Position numbers and translations under genes: made by a program | Assembly (NCBI GenBank): GCA_030248215.1 | Contig: JASANG010002344.1 | Span: forward strand, 62,001-126,000 | Length of the DNA: 64,000 nucleotides | Origin: Enoplolaimus lenunculus | Taxonomy: Eukaryota > Nematoda > Enoplea > Enoplida > Thoracostomopsidae | Direction: 5' to 3' | Part shown: positions 39,139-50,500 of the stretch, piece after piece | Numbering within the stretch: the first letter of the stretch is position 1 | How the letters are laid out: each line of letters begins with the position of its first letter | Notes under the pieces: generated by a model | The model's input: the letters and a program-made list of their open reading frames with translations, nothing else | What the model was told of the DNA's origin: nothing | Databases searched by the model: none

Positions 39139-42100
39139 TTATTGCAGCAGTCCGTTAACAGCACCGATAACACATATTCCAACGAGAATCAGTAACGTAT
39201 GAATGACGCCTTCTCTGAAACAATGTAAAACAAATCGCAGTTATATTTATAGCAACATGAAGATATAACCACATGATACGTTTTTTAACTTTACTTTGGC
39301 TGTGATCGAAAAGTAAAATAAACACATGAACAAAAACTTCAAAGCTACAAAACAAAAACCAAACTCCTAAAAATCCTGTTACGAAGGTTAGAGGTGACGC
39401 TCTTACCCATGTTTCTTGTGTTTTCGTTTTTATAAGACTGTACGTATAATTACAAACCACGGTGGATTTTTCGCGTTGGAAGGCTGAATAAGAGGGATTT
39501 GTTGAGCGTGTAGGTTTATCCAGACAGGCGATTTGGAGAATTAGGGGTCCCCCTCCTCTTTCGACTACTGCGACCCAGTACTTCATCACGGGTGGAAAAG
39601 ACAACAAATACTACTTTGCATCTCGTTCTTCCATTAAATCGGGCAACACTTGAACGAGTGCGATGTTCAGAAAACCGCCAGCGGTAAATGGCAGAATCCA
39701 CGTCGGCGAATCAACATTTTCACTGTGTGTCGTTGCAAACATGGCAAACGTTGCACCAACAATACCTCCAATGGCAGTTGTTAACTTGAACAAAATACGA
39801 ACGAATAAATAACAATAGTAATACATGACATAATGTTACAATCAACGTTAAGCGCGATATAACTCGCGTCCATAATGTTTTTTGTCACCAGACATCCAGC
39901 TGATTGAAGATTAAAACCGCGTACCTAAATATAACACGTAATTTGGCGGATAGCCAAACATACGGTCACCACGAGTGATACAAACAGTGTAATGTCACTG
40001 AATTGATTTTTTTACTAAATTTTGAAAGATTTGTCCAAAACTAACACAACTAGCTATTTCAATCATGGCCACTTGCAACTTAGTGAGTTTCTATCAACTG
40101 CCATACATCAGCAAAATGTTGCATTCACATAAGCATTAAACGGCTGCAGTTCTCGAACGTTCAAACTCACCTTTGCGTTTTTTGTTCAGAAGTTCTTAGA
40201 AAGTTTTCAGTTGGTAACACAATAATCACCTTGAAAATTTTTATGCAACATGAAAACAACTCCTTTCCAAAATCCTGACTTTGCACCAGGCGTCATGTAC
40301 GTAGAATATAAGACATTTAATCAGTGAACATGACGTGTACACTTATTCTACATAGAGAATATCTCCAGCTATTGTTTTTGGCAGTTTGATTGCAAATTGT
40401 ACCAGGTTTAAATTAGCGTATAATTAAACACATATTGTTACACTCAGACTCACTCGCATAATCTTTCCATCAGTAAAAATTGCCACTACGTATTAACGTA
40501 AAATAATGATTGTGGATTTAGTTTTGGTGCTTACAAAAATCCCCGATTTGGCATAGATTCTTTGTATGGCAAGTTGAGAATAAATTTACGACCAGGCCTT
40601 AAAACTGACCTTTGGTGTGGCTTTAAGCGAAGTTGCGCAAATTGCTTCTATGGACGAGCGAAGCTGCAGTCGTACTCTCCGCGCAGTGGGTAGGTCGGTG
40701 GCAGTCGGCCGAGTTACCACAGTAGAGCTCCTGATAGGCTGCAGAAATACCCGGCTAGAGGGCATATACACCAGCTTTTAACCTAATGTAACTTAGCATG
40801 CAAACCAATAAGCTAAAATTATCAAGCTTAGAAAATTACCATACCAGCAATTTCTTGATCATTTGAATATGACTGTACAAACGTTGCCTTTACAAACGTT
40901 GCCTGCTAGGCATATAAACGAAAACAATGACATAAAACTAAATTTTACTTTCAGGGTTACAAAAGCTAAATACTAAACGATTTATCGACTATTCAGTGTT
41001 GTAGCGGAAACACGTTCGTACTTGAGCTTTGATTGCAAGTTTGCGATTAAAATTTGCTCTGAGCAAAATTGCAAAATCACCGATTTCATGAGGAATTTCG
41101 TGCATCAATATTGCAAACGTTGTCAACAAACCAACCTAAAATATACGTAAAAATTAAACTCTTTAGAGGTAAAATTGTAGAATTCTGGTATAAATGCACA
41201 CAATTAGGAGAGAAAAGTGTTCACGCACACATATCTCAATGAAAAATTAAAACAAAAAATATCTATGTAGAATTCTAACAACAGTAATAATTGAGCGTTG
41301 TACTCTTTAGCATTTAGAAGCATACCTTTGTACTAACACGAAAGCTTCCGCCAACAGCTAAGCCGTGAGTAAAATTGTCGAGCATATTCGCTGCCAAATT
41401 CATTACTGCAGTTATCTAAAATATAAAATATTGCACATTAAGCCAAAATAACGCAAAAATAATCGCAATACAATTATTTAAATTTTACAGGTTCACCGCA
41501 AAAAGCTCTAAATTATATAGATCACAATTCGAACACATTCCGCACTGAAATGGATGTACGCTGAGGCGGACGGCGGCTACAGCAATGTTTATAACGTACT
41601 TGATGTTGATCCTCAGTAGATTTCGACAATGATTTTTCAGCAATTGTGCACACAAGTAACCCGCACAGCACCCATAGTCCGGACCCAGTCGTGTCTGAAG
41701 CCATCAACAACTTCAAATAGTACAGTCCATGCATATTTCCAATAGACACAGGACCGTCCATGTATATTTCCAACAGACACAAGTCCAATAAATAAACAGA
41801 ATAGAATAAATCAAAATCATCCAAGCGGTTTCCAACGGAGATCAGTGAAGCTAGAGCCAGGGAAACGCGGTCTCGGTCTCGACAAGTCTCAGCATTTGGT
41901 TGGTCTCGACAAGTCTCAGAATTTGGCTGGTCTCGGTCTCGACAAATTGAATGCGCTTTTTGCAGAGTTTATCACCAAGTAATGTTTTCATAAATATTGG
42001 CACTGACTGTCGCATATAATCCGTTTAAGTTCATTTTCATATGTGCGTAACTTCTGCGATACTTAAAACTGGAGGTAGTTATGTGAAAGTTTTCAATCGA

Positions 42101-43138
42101 TGAGTTTGTGCCACCATTCCTAAGTGGTAAATAAAGTAAAAAATAGAGTTTGGCAGCGATTTAAGCAGATAAAAATATTCAAAACTTTTGTTAGAAAAAT
42201 GCTTTTTTCGTTGATGGTTAAAAATTGACCGAGACCGAGAACAAAAGTCTCAGTCTCGGTAAGTTGGGTCTCGTTCTCGCTTTTTGAACGAGCCCGCCTA
42301 TCCCTGGCTACAACTTAAGAAATTAAGAAAATATAAGACTATAAGAGCATGATAAGTCATCCAGCCTAACCTAAAAGCTTTAGTTAGCCAGTTAGTTACG
42401 TATAATTTAGCCCTAGGCCAGTATTCTCAAATGTGTGTAAGAAAGCTTCATGCTTATGCAGGCAATCAGCATAGGTGGTTCTCCGCATTGCTGAAGATAC
42501 AAAAGTTAGCGTAATCAGCATATATGCTGACCACAATGTACGTATATACATATAACTCACCACAATCTTTAGCAGACCATGTTTCAGGAAGTAAATGCAG
42601 AAAAACTTCACCTAACAAAGTTCCGACAGCGAAACTCAAAAGACGATTAAGAGCGCGATAACCCTCTGAAAATAAACGTAAAACTGCTCTCGTACGTCCT
42701 AAGTTTAGAGAACATTAAAGTCGTTTAATAAAGCAGCTGATGAGGATGCCAGATTAAATTGCTTCTCTTCGACGACAAATGCCACGCACTCGCTGCCGAT
42801 TTACATACAAGTAGCGCAATTTTTAATCATGAGCACCAATTAGAGATATGTATGCCTAGGAATCCGACTAAAACATTATTGTTAGCTACTATATAAAACG
42901 CTGTGAATTAACTTTAAAATCACATACTTTTGCTGCGGAGCGCTGTCCCTGATTCGACCGTCAAAAACAACGCAGGCAAAATGCCAGCACTGATGACAGA
43001 CATACATGCAAGTATTGAGATAATCCATTTCGCTTTAAGCTCGGAACAAATTGAACTAAGCCATGACGATGATAGCCAGTCACCTACACATTTTATTGCA
43101 ACAAAGGCACTAGGCATATCATAATATATGGTTGGCAA
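39139..43138 (-). CDS. SLC39A13: ZIP-family zinc transporter, ZIP13 (SLC39A13) type
   Basis: Moves zinc into the cytosol, in vertebrates from the Golgi and vesicles. Exons: 43138-42928, 42665-42561, 41694-41600, 41415-41326, 41135-41022, 39784-39615, 39214-39139; 861 nt, 286 residues, all phases consistent. Family marks in order: [20 protein letters not shown], then [14 protein letters not shown] (the DNFTHG form is ZIP13-like; ZIP7 has HNFTDG), then [16 protein letters not shown] with the metal-binding histidines and glutamates of TM5, then [22 protein letters not shown], and a final hydrophobic helix ending at the stop. Human ZIP13 is about 371 residues, so the N-terminus here is short. The first 40 codons, before the first membrane segment, are my choice of the ATG at 43138; a separate upstream signal-peptide exon is possible. 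Confidence 0.9.
39785..41021. other. Long ZIP13 intron, nothing else seen
   Basis: A 1.2-kb intron between the HEIPHEIGD exon and the WILPFTAGG exon. No element with recognisable ends and no alternative exon was found. Confidence 0.5.
41858..42306. mobile_element. hAT-like element rich in GGTCTCGGTCTCGACA, 449 bp
   Basis: It starts CAGGGAAACGCGG and ends TATCCCTG in ZIP13 intron 2, flanked by GCTAGAGC and GCTACAAC (6/8). Direct repeats GGTCTCGGTCTCGACA follow the left end, and GAGACCGAGA plus TCTCGGTCTCG-like repeats precede the right end. A related partial copy is near 59990-60045. Confidence 0.7.
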
Positions 43139-43327
43139 TAACAGTTGTTGGCTTGCGAAATAGATCTATAACATGTAATACAACTGAAGCTGGTCAATAC
43201 TTAAACAAATGTTAAATCATATGCATTTGTCAAAGTAATTTTTGCAGACAGCACTTGCAAGTTGCAACTACAAATTTTTCCTGCAACTACAAGCGGTAGT
43301 AGTACTACTACTATATACTACTACTAC

Positions 43328-43718
43328 CAGGGTGCAACCGGAATTGCAATTTACCGGAACCGGAACTGGAACCGGAATTTGAAAATTTTACCGGAACCGG
43401 AAAGTGAAAAATGCATTTCACCAAAAATTTCATTTAAATCTTATTTTTTGCTCTATTATTTGCGAAATAACCTTAGTCGAACATAGGTATTTATTTTATT
43501 TGTTGTATTTTAGATTTTCGTCGTCGACTGAAGTGAAATCCACCATCAATGGCTTATATTCGGAATACAAGTGGCTTTCAAAAGAGATTTTTAAAAATTA
43601 GCAAACTTAAGAAAACGGCCAAATTATAACACCGGAATTTTTGAATCCGGTAAAAATTTACCAGAACCGGAACCGTAAGGTGAAAAAATACCGGAACCGG
43701 AGTTCCGGTTGCACCCTG
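43328..43718. mobile_element. hAT-like MITE, GGAACCGG family, inserted in a CTA microsatellite
   Basis: 391 bp, CAGGGTGCAACCGG to CCGGTTGCACCCTG, nearly identical to the copy at 32119. The flanking 8 bp are ACTACTAC on both sides, which is also the microsatellite repeat, so the duplication cannot be told from the array. Confidence 0.85.

Positions 43719-43801
<83 letters not shown>
43719..43801. repeat. (CTA)n microsatellite, 83 bp
   Basis: An uninterrupted CTA run. Broken CTA/TAG units continue on the other side of the MITE (43297-43327). Open frames of poly-Thr, poly-Ser or poly-Val through it are artefacts. Confidence 0.97.
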
Positions 43802-44169
43802 AAGTTTTAATACGAGAATTGGCAGAAGCAACTTGCACATTTAAGGTATATTCGAAAACCTTTGCAACTGTGAGTTATACAGCGACACGTATGTCTGTAT
43901 TCTCAAATATGTGTATCATCACGCCTCTCCAGTTGAATGTTGCAAATTTTAAACCATCTTATAATGAATGAGGATAATAAAATAGCACATGGTTCGCATA
44001 TCATATATTTATCCTACTTGTGTGTGACTTGCATTTGCGATCGGAATCTACGACTTGAAATATCTATCTACTACAAACAATGATAGCTGTTACACATTTA
44101 GGAACGGGGCTACTACGTGCTAATTCCCATATAGAAACATATAGAACTCCTAATTCAGATACTCTCAAA

Positions 44170-46080
44170 TCCGTGTTGTTTGTTGTTGTAACATCTTCGA
44201 GATTGCATCAGTCGTCCAAGGCAAGGTTAAGAAATGCAGCCACCGACTTAGGTGTGGTCCACAGGTCTTGTAAGGTTAGCGTTGTTGGCTTGTGAAGGCA
44301 GTTGAACATGTGTTTGACGTCGTGCGGGGAGCTGCCGCACTCTGAGCAGACGTCGTTTACTTCCGGGTTGATCCTCGACATGTAGTGGTTTGTGATTCTG
44401 CTCCAACCTGACCGTGTTTCTCTAGACAGGTCGTCTTCTTCTTCGGCTGCGATTGGTGGAGGATAGCCGCAAAAAACGATTTTCGGTCGGAATCCAGCAA
44501 TACCGTCGGCTACAGCTGTTCTGTGGATATAGGCAATACCATTGTTGTATGTTGGCTGGTCGATGACTGGTTGTGCCGGCAACAAATGCAAGATGTCACC
44601 CGCGAAGGTGCCCATATCCTTGCGAATGTGGTGGGCGACAGTTGGTTTTGTTGTGAGATTCCGGTTTAAGTGGTCTGCTTGATGGCAACCCAGGAGATAC
44701 TGTCGGCTGAGCATGTAATTGTGTTGCTTTACGGGCAAGATTTTACATTTTGAGTAAGATGGCCTTCACTGGACCTGAGAAGGCAGCCGGTGGCGGGTCG
44801 GAGAGTTGCATTTTGCGTCGCTTGTAGGCAGGGTGCGGCCGGATATCCGGCTCCGGTTTACTATCCGACAAAATACTCGCATCCGGTTCCGATATCCGGT
44901 ATAAACCTACCGGATACCGCATTTCGATGATGATTTCGTAAATGTCAAATTATTGCAAATTATGTTATGAGATGTTACGTTTTCAGTCCCATTACATGTA
45001 AGTATACAGTAGTCCAACAGAACCGATAAAGTATTTGAGCATACTTTGATTGTCCGAACATGGTTTGGTTTTAACGTGGCGATTAGGGTGGGAATTTGTA
45101 ACATATACAGTATTTTGCTGTGATTTTTCAAGTATTAGGACTCGCTGTTTATGTAAACGAAATATTCCGTTTACTAAAGTTAAATTAACATTTACTGACG
45201 TATTAGATTGCTAAAAATTGATTTATTTAAAAACGCACTATCCGGTTAACATCCGGTTCAGGTTCCGGTACAAAAATTACTATCCGGATCCGGTATCCTT
45301 TTTTGCGATCCGGTCGCACCCTACTTGTAGCGTATACCAGTGAGACTCGCTTAGCAGTGATGACCATATGAGAGCAGCGTAGTTCAGGATGGATCTACCG
45401 ATTGCCTTGTAGGCTGTTAGAAGTAGCCCTTTGTTCTTCTCCCAGGTGCTGCCTGCAATAGTTTTCACTACGTTGATGCAGTGGCGAACCTTTTGGCGGA
45501 CGCTGGCTACGTGATTTTTGAAACTCAGCATATTATCAAATGTGACGCCCAACAGCTTCGGATTCCTGATTGTTGGGATTTGGCGACCGTTGATTCTGAT
45601 GTTGACGGTGCTGACTTCTGCAGACCAGTATGTAAACAGCGTGGCGGTAAATTTTTCGGCTGATAGTTGCAGGTTGCGTTCTTTGAAAAAGCGGTCGACG
45701 TCGTCGAGGTATGCATTGAGGATCCGGCATAAATCGGGATATCTTTAGGACAGACGCGAGGATGGTGCAATCGTCGGCGTAGCTGACTATGCTGTTACCT
45801 GCTGGAGTAGTTGGAAGCTTGAAGATATAATAGTTGAATAACGCCCACCACCCTGTTGCACGCCTTGGTTGACTCTTCTACCGGGGGACTTCGAGCTCTG
45901 GTACTCAGTGAACGATAGCCAGCGAATTATATGGCTACGTTATCGCGAGTTGAGGCAGGTTTGGATAGACCCTTGACGGTAGACCTATGCTTCTTCAGTC
46001 CTTGGCGATTGCCACATTTCTTGAGATGGACCCGCCACTTTCACGTCAGCGGTTGGTGATAGTACTTATCACCAGTTTGT
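44170..46080 (-). mobile_element. 5'-truncated LINE with YADD reverse transcriptase
   Basis: A non-LTR retrotransposon relic read on the minus strand. In order: KKHRSTVKGLSK (start of the RT core), IIRWLSFTEYQSSK, RRVNQGVQQGG, LFNYYIFKLP, SYADDCTILAS (the catalytic YADD, near 45790), LLGVTFDNMLSFKNHV, then KAIGRSILNYAALIWS, and after an inserted MITE the C-terminal block SRINPEVNDVCSECG, SPHDVKHMFNC and LWTTPKSVAAFLNL with a Cys/His knuckle. This tail is typical of jockey/CR1-group LINEs. The reading frame is broken by shifts (the block between QQGG and LFN is missing; a shift follows LAS), no endonuclease is present, and a 495-bp hAT-like element splits it. The clade is tentative. The 3' end near 44170 is approximate. 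Confidence 0.85.
44829..45323. mobile_element. hAT-like MITE, GATATCCGG family, inside the LINE
   Basis: It starts CAGGGTGCGGCCGGATATCC and ends GGTCGCACCCTA (last base changed), with flanks CTTGTAGG and CTTGTAGC (7/8). TATCCGGTT-type blocks lie inside both ends. It is younger than the LINE it interrupts. Confidence 0.85.
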
Positions 46081-46135
46081 GTTAGGTTGCCCGCCTGACG
46101 AACTCCTGCACGTGTGAATCTCAAAATTTGTACAT

Positions 46136-46280
46136 TACTTAGTAGCAGATACGAAATCGGACAACTGTGCTGAATTTCGAATTGCTCTAACACCCATAGA
46201 CTGGTTCAAAAGCTTCAACACCTATCGCCAACTGATGATTTGTGCTGCACACATTTGAGAATAAGAGCTTTTGGTCCATA
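46136..46280. mobile_element. MITE related to the 21621 copy
   Basis: Inverted end blocks GAATCTCAAAATTTGTACAT and TGCACACATTTGAGAATA are separated by CACCTATCGCCAACTGATG. It lies just upstream of the truncated LINE. Confidence 0.55.
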
Positions 46281-46461
46281 TTCATGAATACGTTTAGCAC
46301 CTATCACCATTGAGCGATAGGCTTTTAAACTGGCAAGCTTCAGTGATATCTCAAAATTTGAACAGACATGGGTATTAAAAGCAAAAATGTAAATTTCTAA
46401 GCTCATCATTTGCTTGTTCGAAAGTTACAAAACTTAGCAGCAACTGGTGATACGTGCTACA

Positions 46462-46977
46462 CAGCGGCGGATCCAGAAATTTCTGGTGGGGAGATACACA
46501 TGTGGAAAATGTTAAGTTTTGGCACAGTTCATACATATTTTTACGCATATAAATACAGCCGCAATCACAAACACTGGCCCATGTAAAGAACAGGTCCCTC
46601 CCAATTTCCTAAGCAATATCCCAATTTCCCAAAACCCTAATTTCCCAGCTATATAACAATATTACTAAAAGCGGCAAAAAATTAATACCGAGACTTGCCG
46701 AAACCTCACATCCCTGCCCGACACTTGAGAAACTCGCTCGCAGTGCCTGAGCAGACAGAGGTGGGGACTCCACCCAAACTCGTGAGCGAGAATTTAAAAC
46801 TTATCAAAGCACATAGAAAATTAATTGTGCTGAGTTTTGGGCGAAGCCCCTAAATAACTGTGAAATTGATATCGGAATGAAAATTCGCATTGTAAGTTCG
46901 ATTTCAAGCCTGAAAAAATTTATATTCGGCAGCCGGTGGGGGGATGCATCCCCCATCCCCCCTTGGAACGGCCCTTG
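46462..46977. mobile_element. 516-bp hAT-like element nested in an older MITE
   Basis: It starts CAGCGGCGGATCCAGAAAT, a common hAT end, and finishes GGAACGGCCCTTG. GTGCTACA is duplicated exactly (46454-46461, 46978-46985). The flanks join to GCTACACACATTTGAGAATA, the end of the MITE family seen at 21621. No transposase reading frame is present. A short GGCCCATGTAAAGAACAGG stretch near 46576 resembles the other family. Confidence 0.85.
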
Positions 46978-46985
46978 GTGCTACA

Positions 46986-47546
46986 CACATTTGAGAATAC
47001 GGGCAAAACGATTACATTTTTTACTACCACATTGTTTACTAGCTTGATCATTACCGGATACTATCACAAATTGTTGATCCTATTTTCCTGCAGTTTGATA
47101 TGATCTGCATGCTGTAAAAGCAATCCATGACGCAACGTATAAGCAGTGCGATTTAGGTTGAAACCCTGTTTACACATGTACGGTTTCGCAGCGAGAACAT
47201 GCAGCTGCAATTCCATTGCAATTTGTCTAAAACCCTTCTCCAGAAAACTTTCCGCCACTAGTAGTACCTACACGCGCTAACTGCAAATAATAGGCCTTGA
47301 CAGTTCTAGCATGACTTCTAGCTGCTTTAATATGGAAATACGCAGTAATGTAGAATATACCATTAAAATTTATGTTTTTATTTTTATTGATTTTCTTTAG
47401 TAGCGCCACAACGGCAGCTTAGTCCGCGGTAATAATGGTTAGCTTGCACGGCAAACAAGTTGCGTTTTATGTATCAGCTTTTGTTCTGCAGTAGCCTGCG
47501 CAAATGTTTTGAAGTTTGGTAATTTGGTTATAATTTTATACACGTA
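46986..47546. other. Upstream region of the 47547 gene
   Basis: Contains the remaining half of the older MITE near 46986-47010. Otherwise nothing recognised; the promoter of the next gene must lie here. Confidence 0.35.
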
Positions 47547-50500
47547 ATGTTTCGTTATGAGGCAACGTCAGATTTGAATGAGATTTTAGAACCTGATCCA
47601 GGTGCTGTTTGCAAAGTCACTGTCTTCAATCCAGAAGATCAAAGTGAAAGTAAGCAGAGAGCTGAGTTTGTCTTTTATACACTTGATTCAATTTCGCCGT
47701 CAACGGGAATTTTATAATTCAAATTGTATTCAGATAAGACGAACGCGTAGGTAATGTGCGGGGGCGTTTAGAATGCGTAATCTGCTTACTTCTAGAGCGA
47801 AATTTATACACATACTCCCGAAATGAAAAATCCTGGCTGGTAACTAATCTGGTTACGGTAACGGTACAAATATGCATACTAGTGGCGCCTGCACTGGCGT
47901 GTTACACTGGCTTCTCCACAGCGGGGGCCCCCAGCACTTTTCGAATTTTTCATTTTCCCCCGGCGAAAATTCTGCCGCCCACCGGAAAGGCCCCCCCGGC
48001 GAATCTTTGGCCGCCCCCTCAGCAATTTTTTTTGCTTCTTTTGAGGCTTACATTAGGCAAAATATGATTTTAACTAATACAATTCAATAATGAACTGAAA
48101 AAAGCACAATTATATAATGACTGTTTCAGGGCATACAGCATTCGAAAGTACCTTGCAGCAGCAAGTTCAACCCGACAGAGCCTTATGATAAACTGAAGCT
48201 ATGACTAATATATAAAATATATATTACTCACAGTTTCAATTATAGATATTGTGCTTCTTTCAACTTCTGGCTAAGTTGTTAGTAATATTAGTTAAAATTA
48301 TTGTTGTTAGCGTTTGCGGGGAATTTTTGTCATGTTGAGCGATGAGTAATCTTCAGTTGAGTTTGAAACAAAACTGCCCCCAGCAAAATCAGCTGCCCCC
48401 CAGGAAACTCCTAGTGGGAACCCCCATGAAACGCCCCCCGGCGGAAATTTTCAAGCTGTGGAGAAGCCAGTTACATGCGGATGTATGGAAGCAAAGAATA
48501 ATCTCATGCTGATGCTGCACATCGGTAAAATCGCTGCTGCATATGTAGTGCCTTCATATGCAGCAGCAGTAAAACATGGAAGAACCAAGATACATGTGTA
48601 TAATGTTGAGATTTTTATAAGGCATAAAAACAGAAAATCTCAGCAGTTGATTATGAGGCCGCGTGGCTCAGTGGATAGCGCGCTGGACTGATAATCTGTC
48701 GACCGAGTTCGAATCCTCATGGGAGCGTCCCTCATTTTCAACTGCTGAGAACTCTGAAGTAAAAACTGTCGCACCGTAGCCCGCCCAGCTTATCACACGG
48801 GGTTGAGGCCAGAGGGTGTTGGGCTGGGGCCTTACGGTGTTGTGAAGAAGACCAGAAAAAAATCAGTTCTGCAAATGGTGAAAAATTTTAGTGAGTTGTC
48901 CGTACTTAGATTTTTGGTTTCGCTTAAATCTGTTACTTCTACTTGAGTCTGCTGAGTATTTAGATTAAATTTAAGGTTGAAATAATGGCACGAGTTAAAT
49001 TTACATCAACAGATATGAAGCTGAGAAGGTCAGGCGCGTAGCCAGTGGGACCTTGGACGTTGTTGCTGGGGTAAAAAGCTCATACCGCTCGGCCAAAGTC
49101 CCTTTCCATACTTTATTTGTCTCCCTGTTCAAGTCACCCATTGAGATGTTGCCCCAGGTTGAATGTTTTGAGCATTAAAGTTTATTTTTTTTGGACGCCA
49201 AACTGTTTTTTGCATAAATTTTCAGTTAAACCGCTGGCCACGTTTGCAGCATCCCCCTCGATCGGCCACAGCGAATGCCCATAGGTGTGTAGTGGAGGTG
49301 GGGACCCCAATCCATGATCCAAAAAATATTTTGCCAGTGGTACAAAAAGTTTTGTGCAATATATACTTTTCATGACGTCGGATCTGGGCGTTCCGGGGAT
49401 CGAATCACCTTTCCTAACCAATACAACTTTTTAGTTTAAATTTTTGTTTCATACGAACCAAACTTGAACAGTTAGACCTGGATGATTCAGCCCTAGCGTT
49501 GGGAAACCAAGGTTTCCATACAAATGACCTCAAAAATATGCATCATTTTTATTTCAGATAGTCGAAGGGAAATTGACCAAGATGTATTCTGTCGAGTGTT
49601 TCTGAAAAAGTCAACACGATGTACTAATAACTGCCTTTCGCTGCTGTTGTCACCCAATAGGTCTGTCAGTCATTCAAAGATAAAACCGATAGTAGATGCT
49701 GCGTGTAACATATCAGAACAATCTTCTAATGCTGTAACAAACTCTCCAAAACAGCATATAACCGGTGGCACTGATTATCACTCTCCATCTACTATTGCAA
49801 CGTCTCTCACGTCTTTACTTTCGCCACCGTTGCTGAAAATATGTGCCGGTATTACGACTGATACAACATCTATGTGCCGTGCAAACGACAGAATTGGTGT
49901 ATGTTCAGAAAAGGTGCACGTTTCAGATGCGGAAAAAAGTTTGTCAGAGAAATGTCGCACATGCGCAACATCCAGCTTGATGAATAGTGAACGATATCGG
50001 TCAGAAGTAACGTTTGGAATGGCTGTGCCATCTTCAGATGGCTCTTCAGCTAACGGAGGAGAACAAAATGCAGAATCAAACGTTTCGACCGGCAGTATTA
50101 GTTTGAAGTTAACAAAAGTTGTAAAGCGAAAGATAAAACACAACAACACTGAGAGAACAAATGTCCATGGAACAGAATTAGGTATTAAGGGAGCGGGATT
50201 TCGTCGAAAATCTTCAAAAAGTTCACTTGACAATAATGTGAATGGCACTTATTGTGACTTGGATTGCGACAGAAGTAATGTAGGTGACAACGGGGATTTT
50301 GGCGAGGATGATTTAAGTGGTGCCAATGCTGAAAACCTGCTTCAAAATGATGAACCTCCAGCTAAACGATACCTTGGAGAAAGTTGGCAACAAGCAATTC
50401 TTAAGTCAATTGGATCAGACCTGTCGTTCGCCATGGATGAAAATTGTGGTAGTGTGAGTTCAAATGTTTCAAAAAATGGGACTATAAATGATAGCCGTTC

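Noticed and set aside
43719-43801. Regular short repeats that could be taken for a CRISPR-like array
   Set aside because: A plain trinucleotide microsatellite with no spacers, in an animal genome.
43578-43844. Open frames of poly-Ser, poly-Thr or poly-Val
   Set aside because: They are the three readings of a CTA microsatellite and have no coding support.
48657-48730. Functional tRNA-Ile(GAT)
   Set aside because: The acceptor stem does not pair and the T stem is one base short; only the promoter boxes and loops look tRNA-like.
49182-49421. 79-residue minus-strand open frame in intron 1 of the 47547 gene
   Set aside because: No family resemblance and no splice partners.
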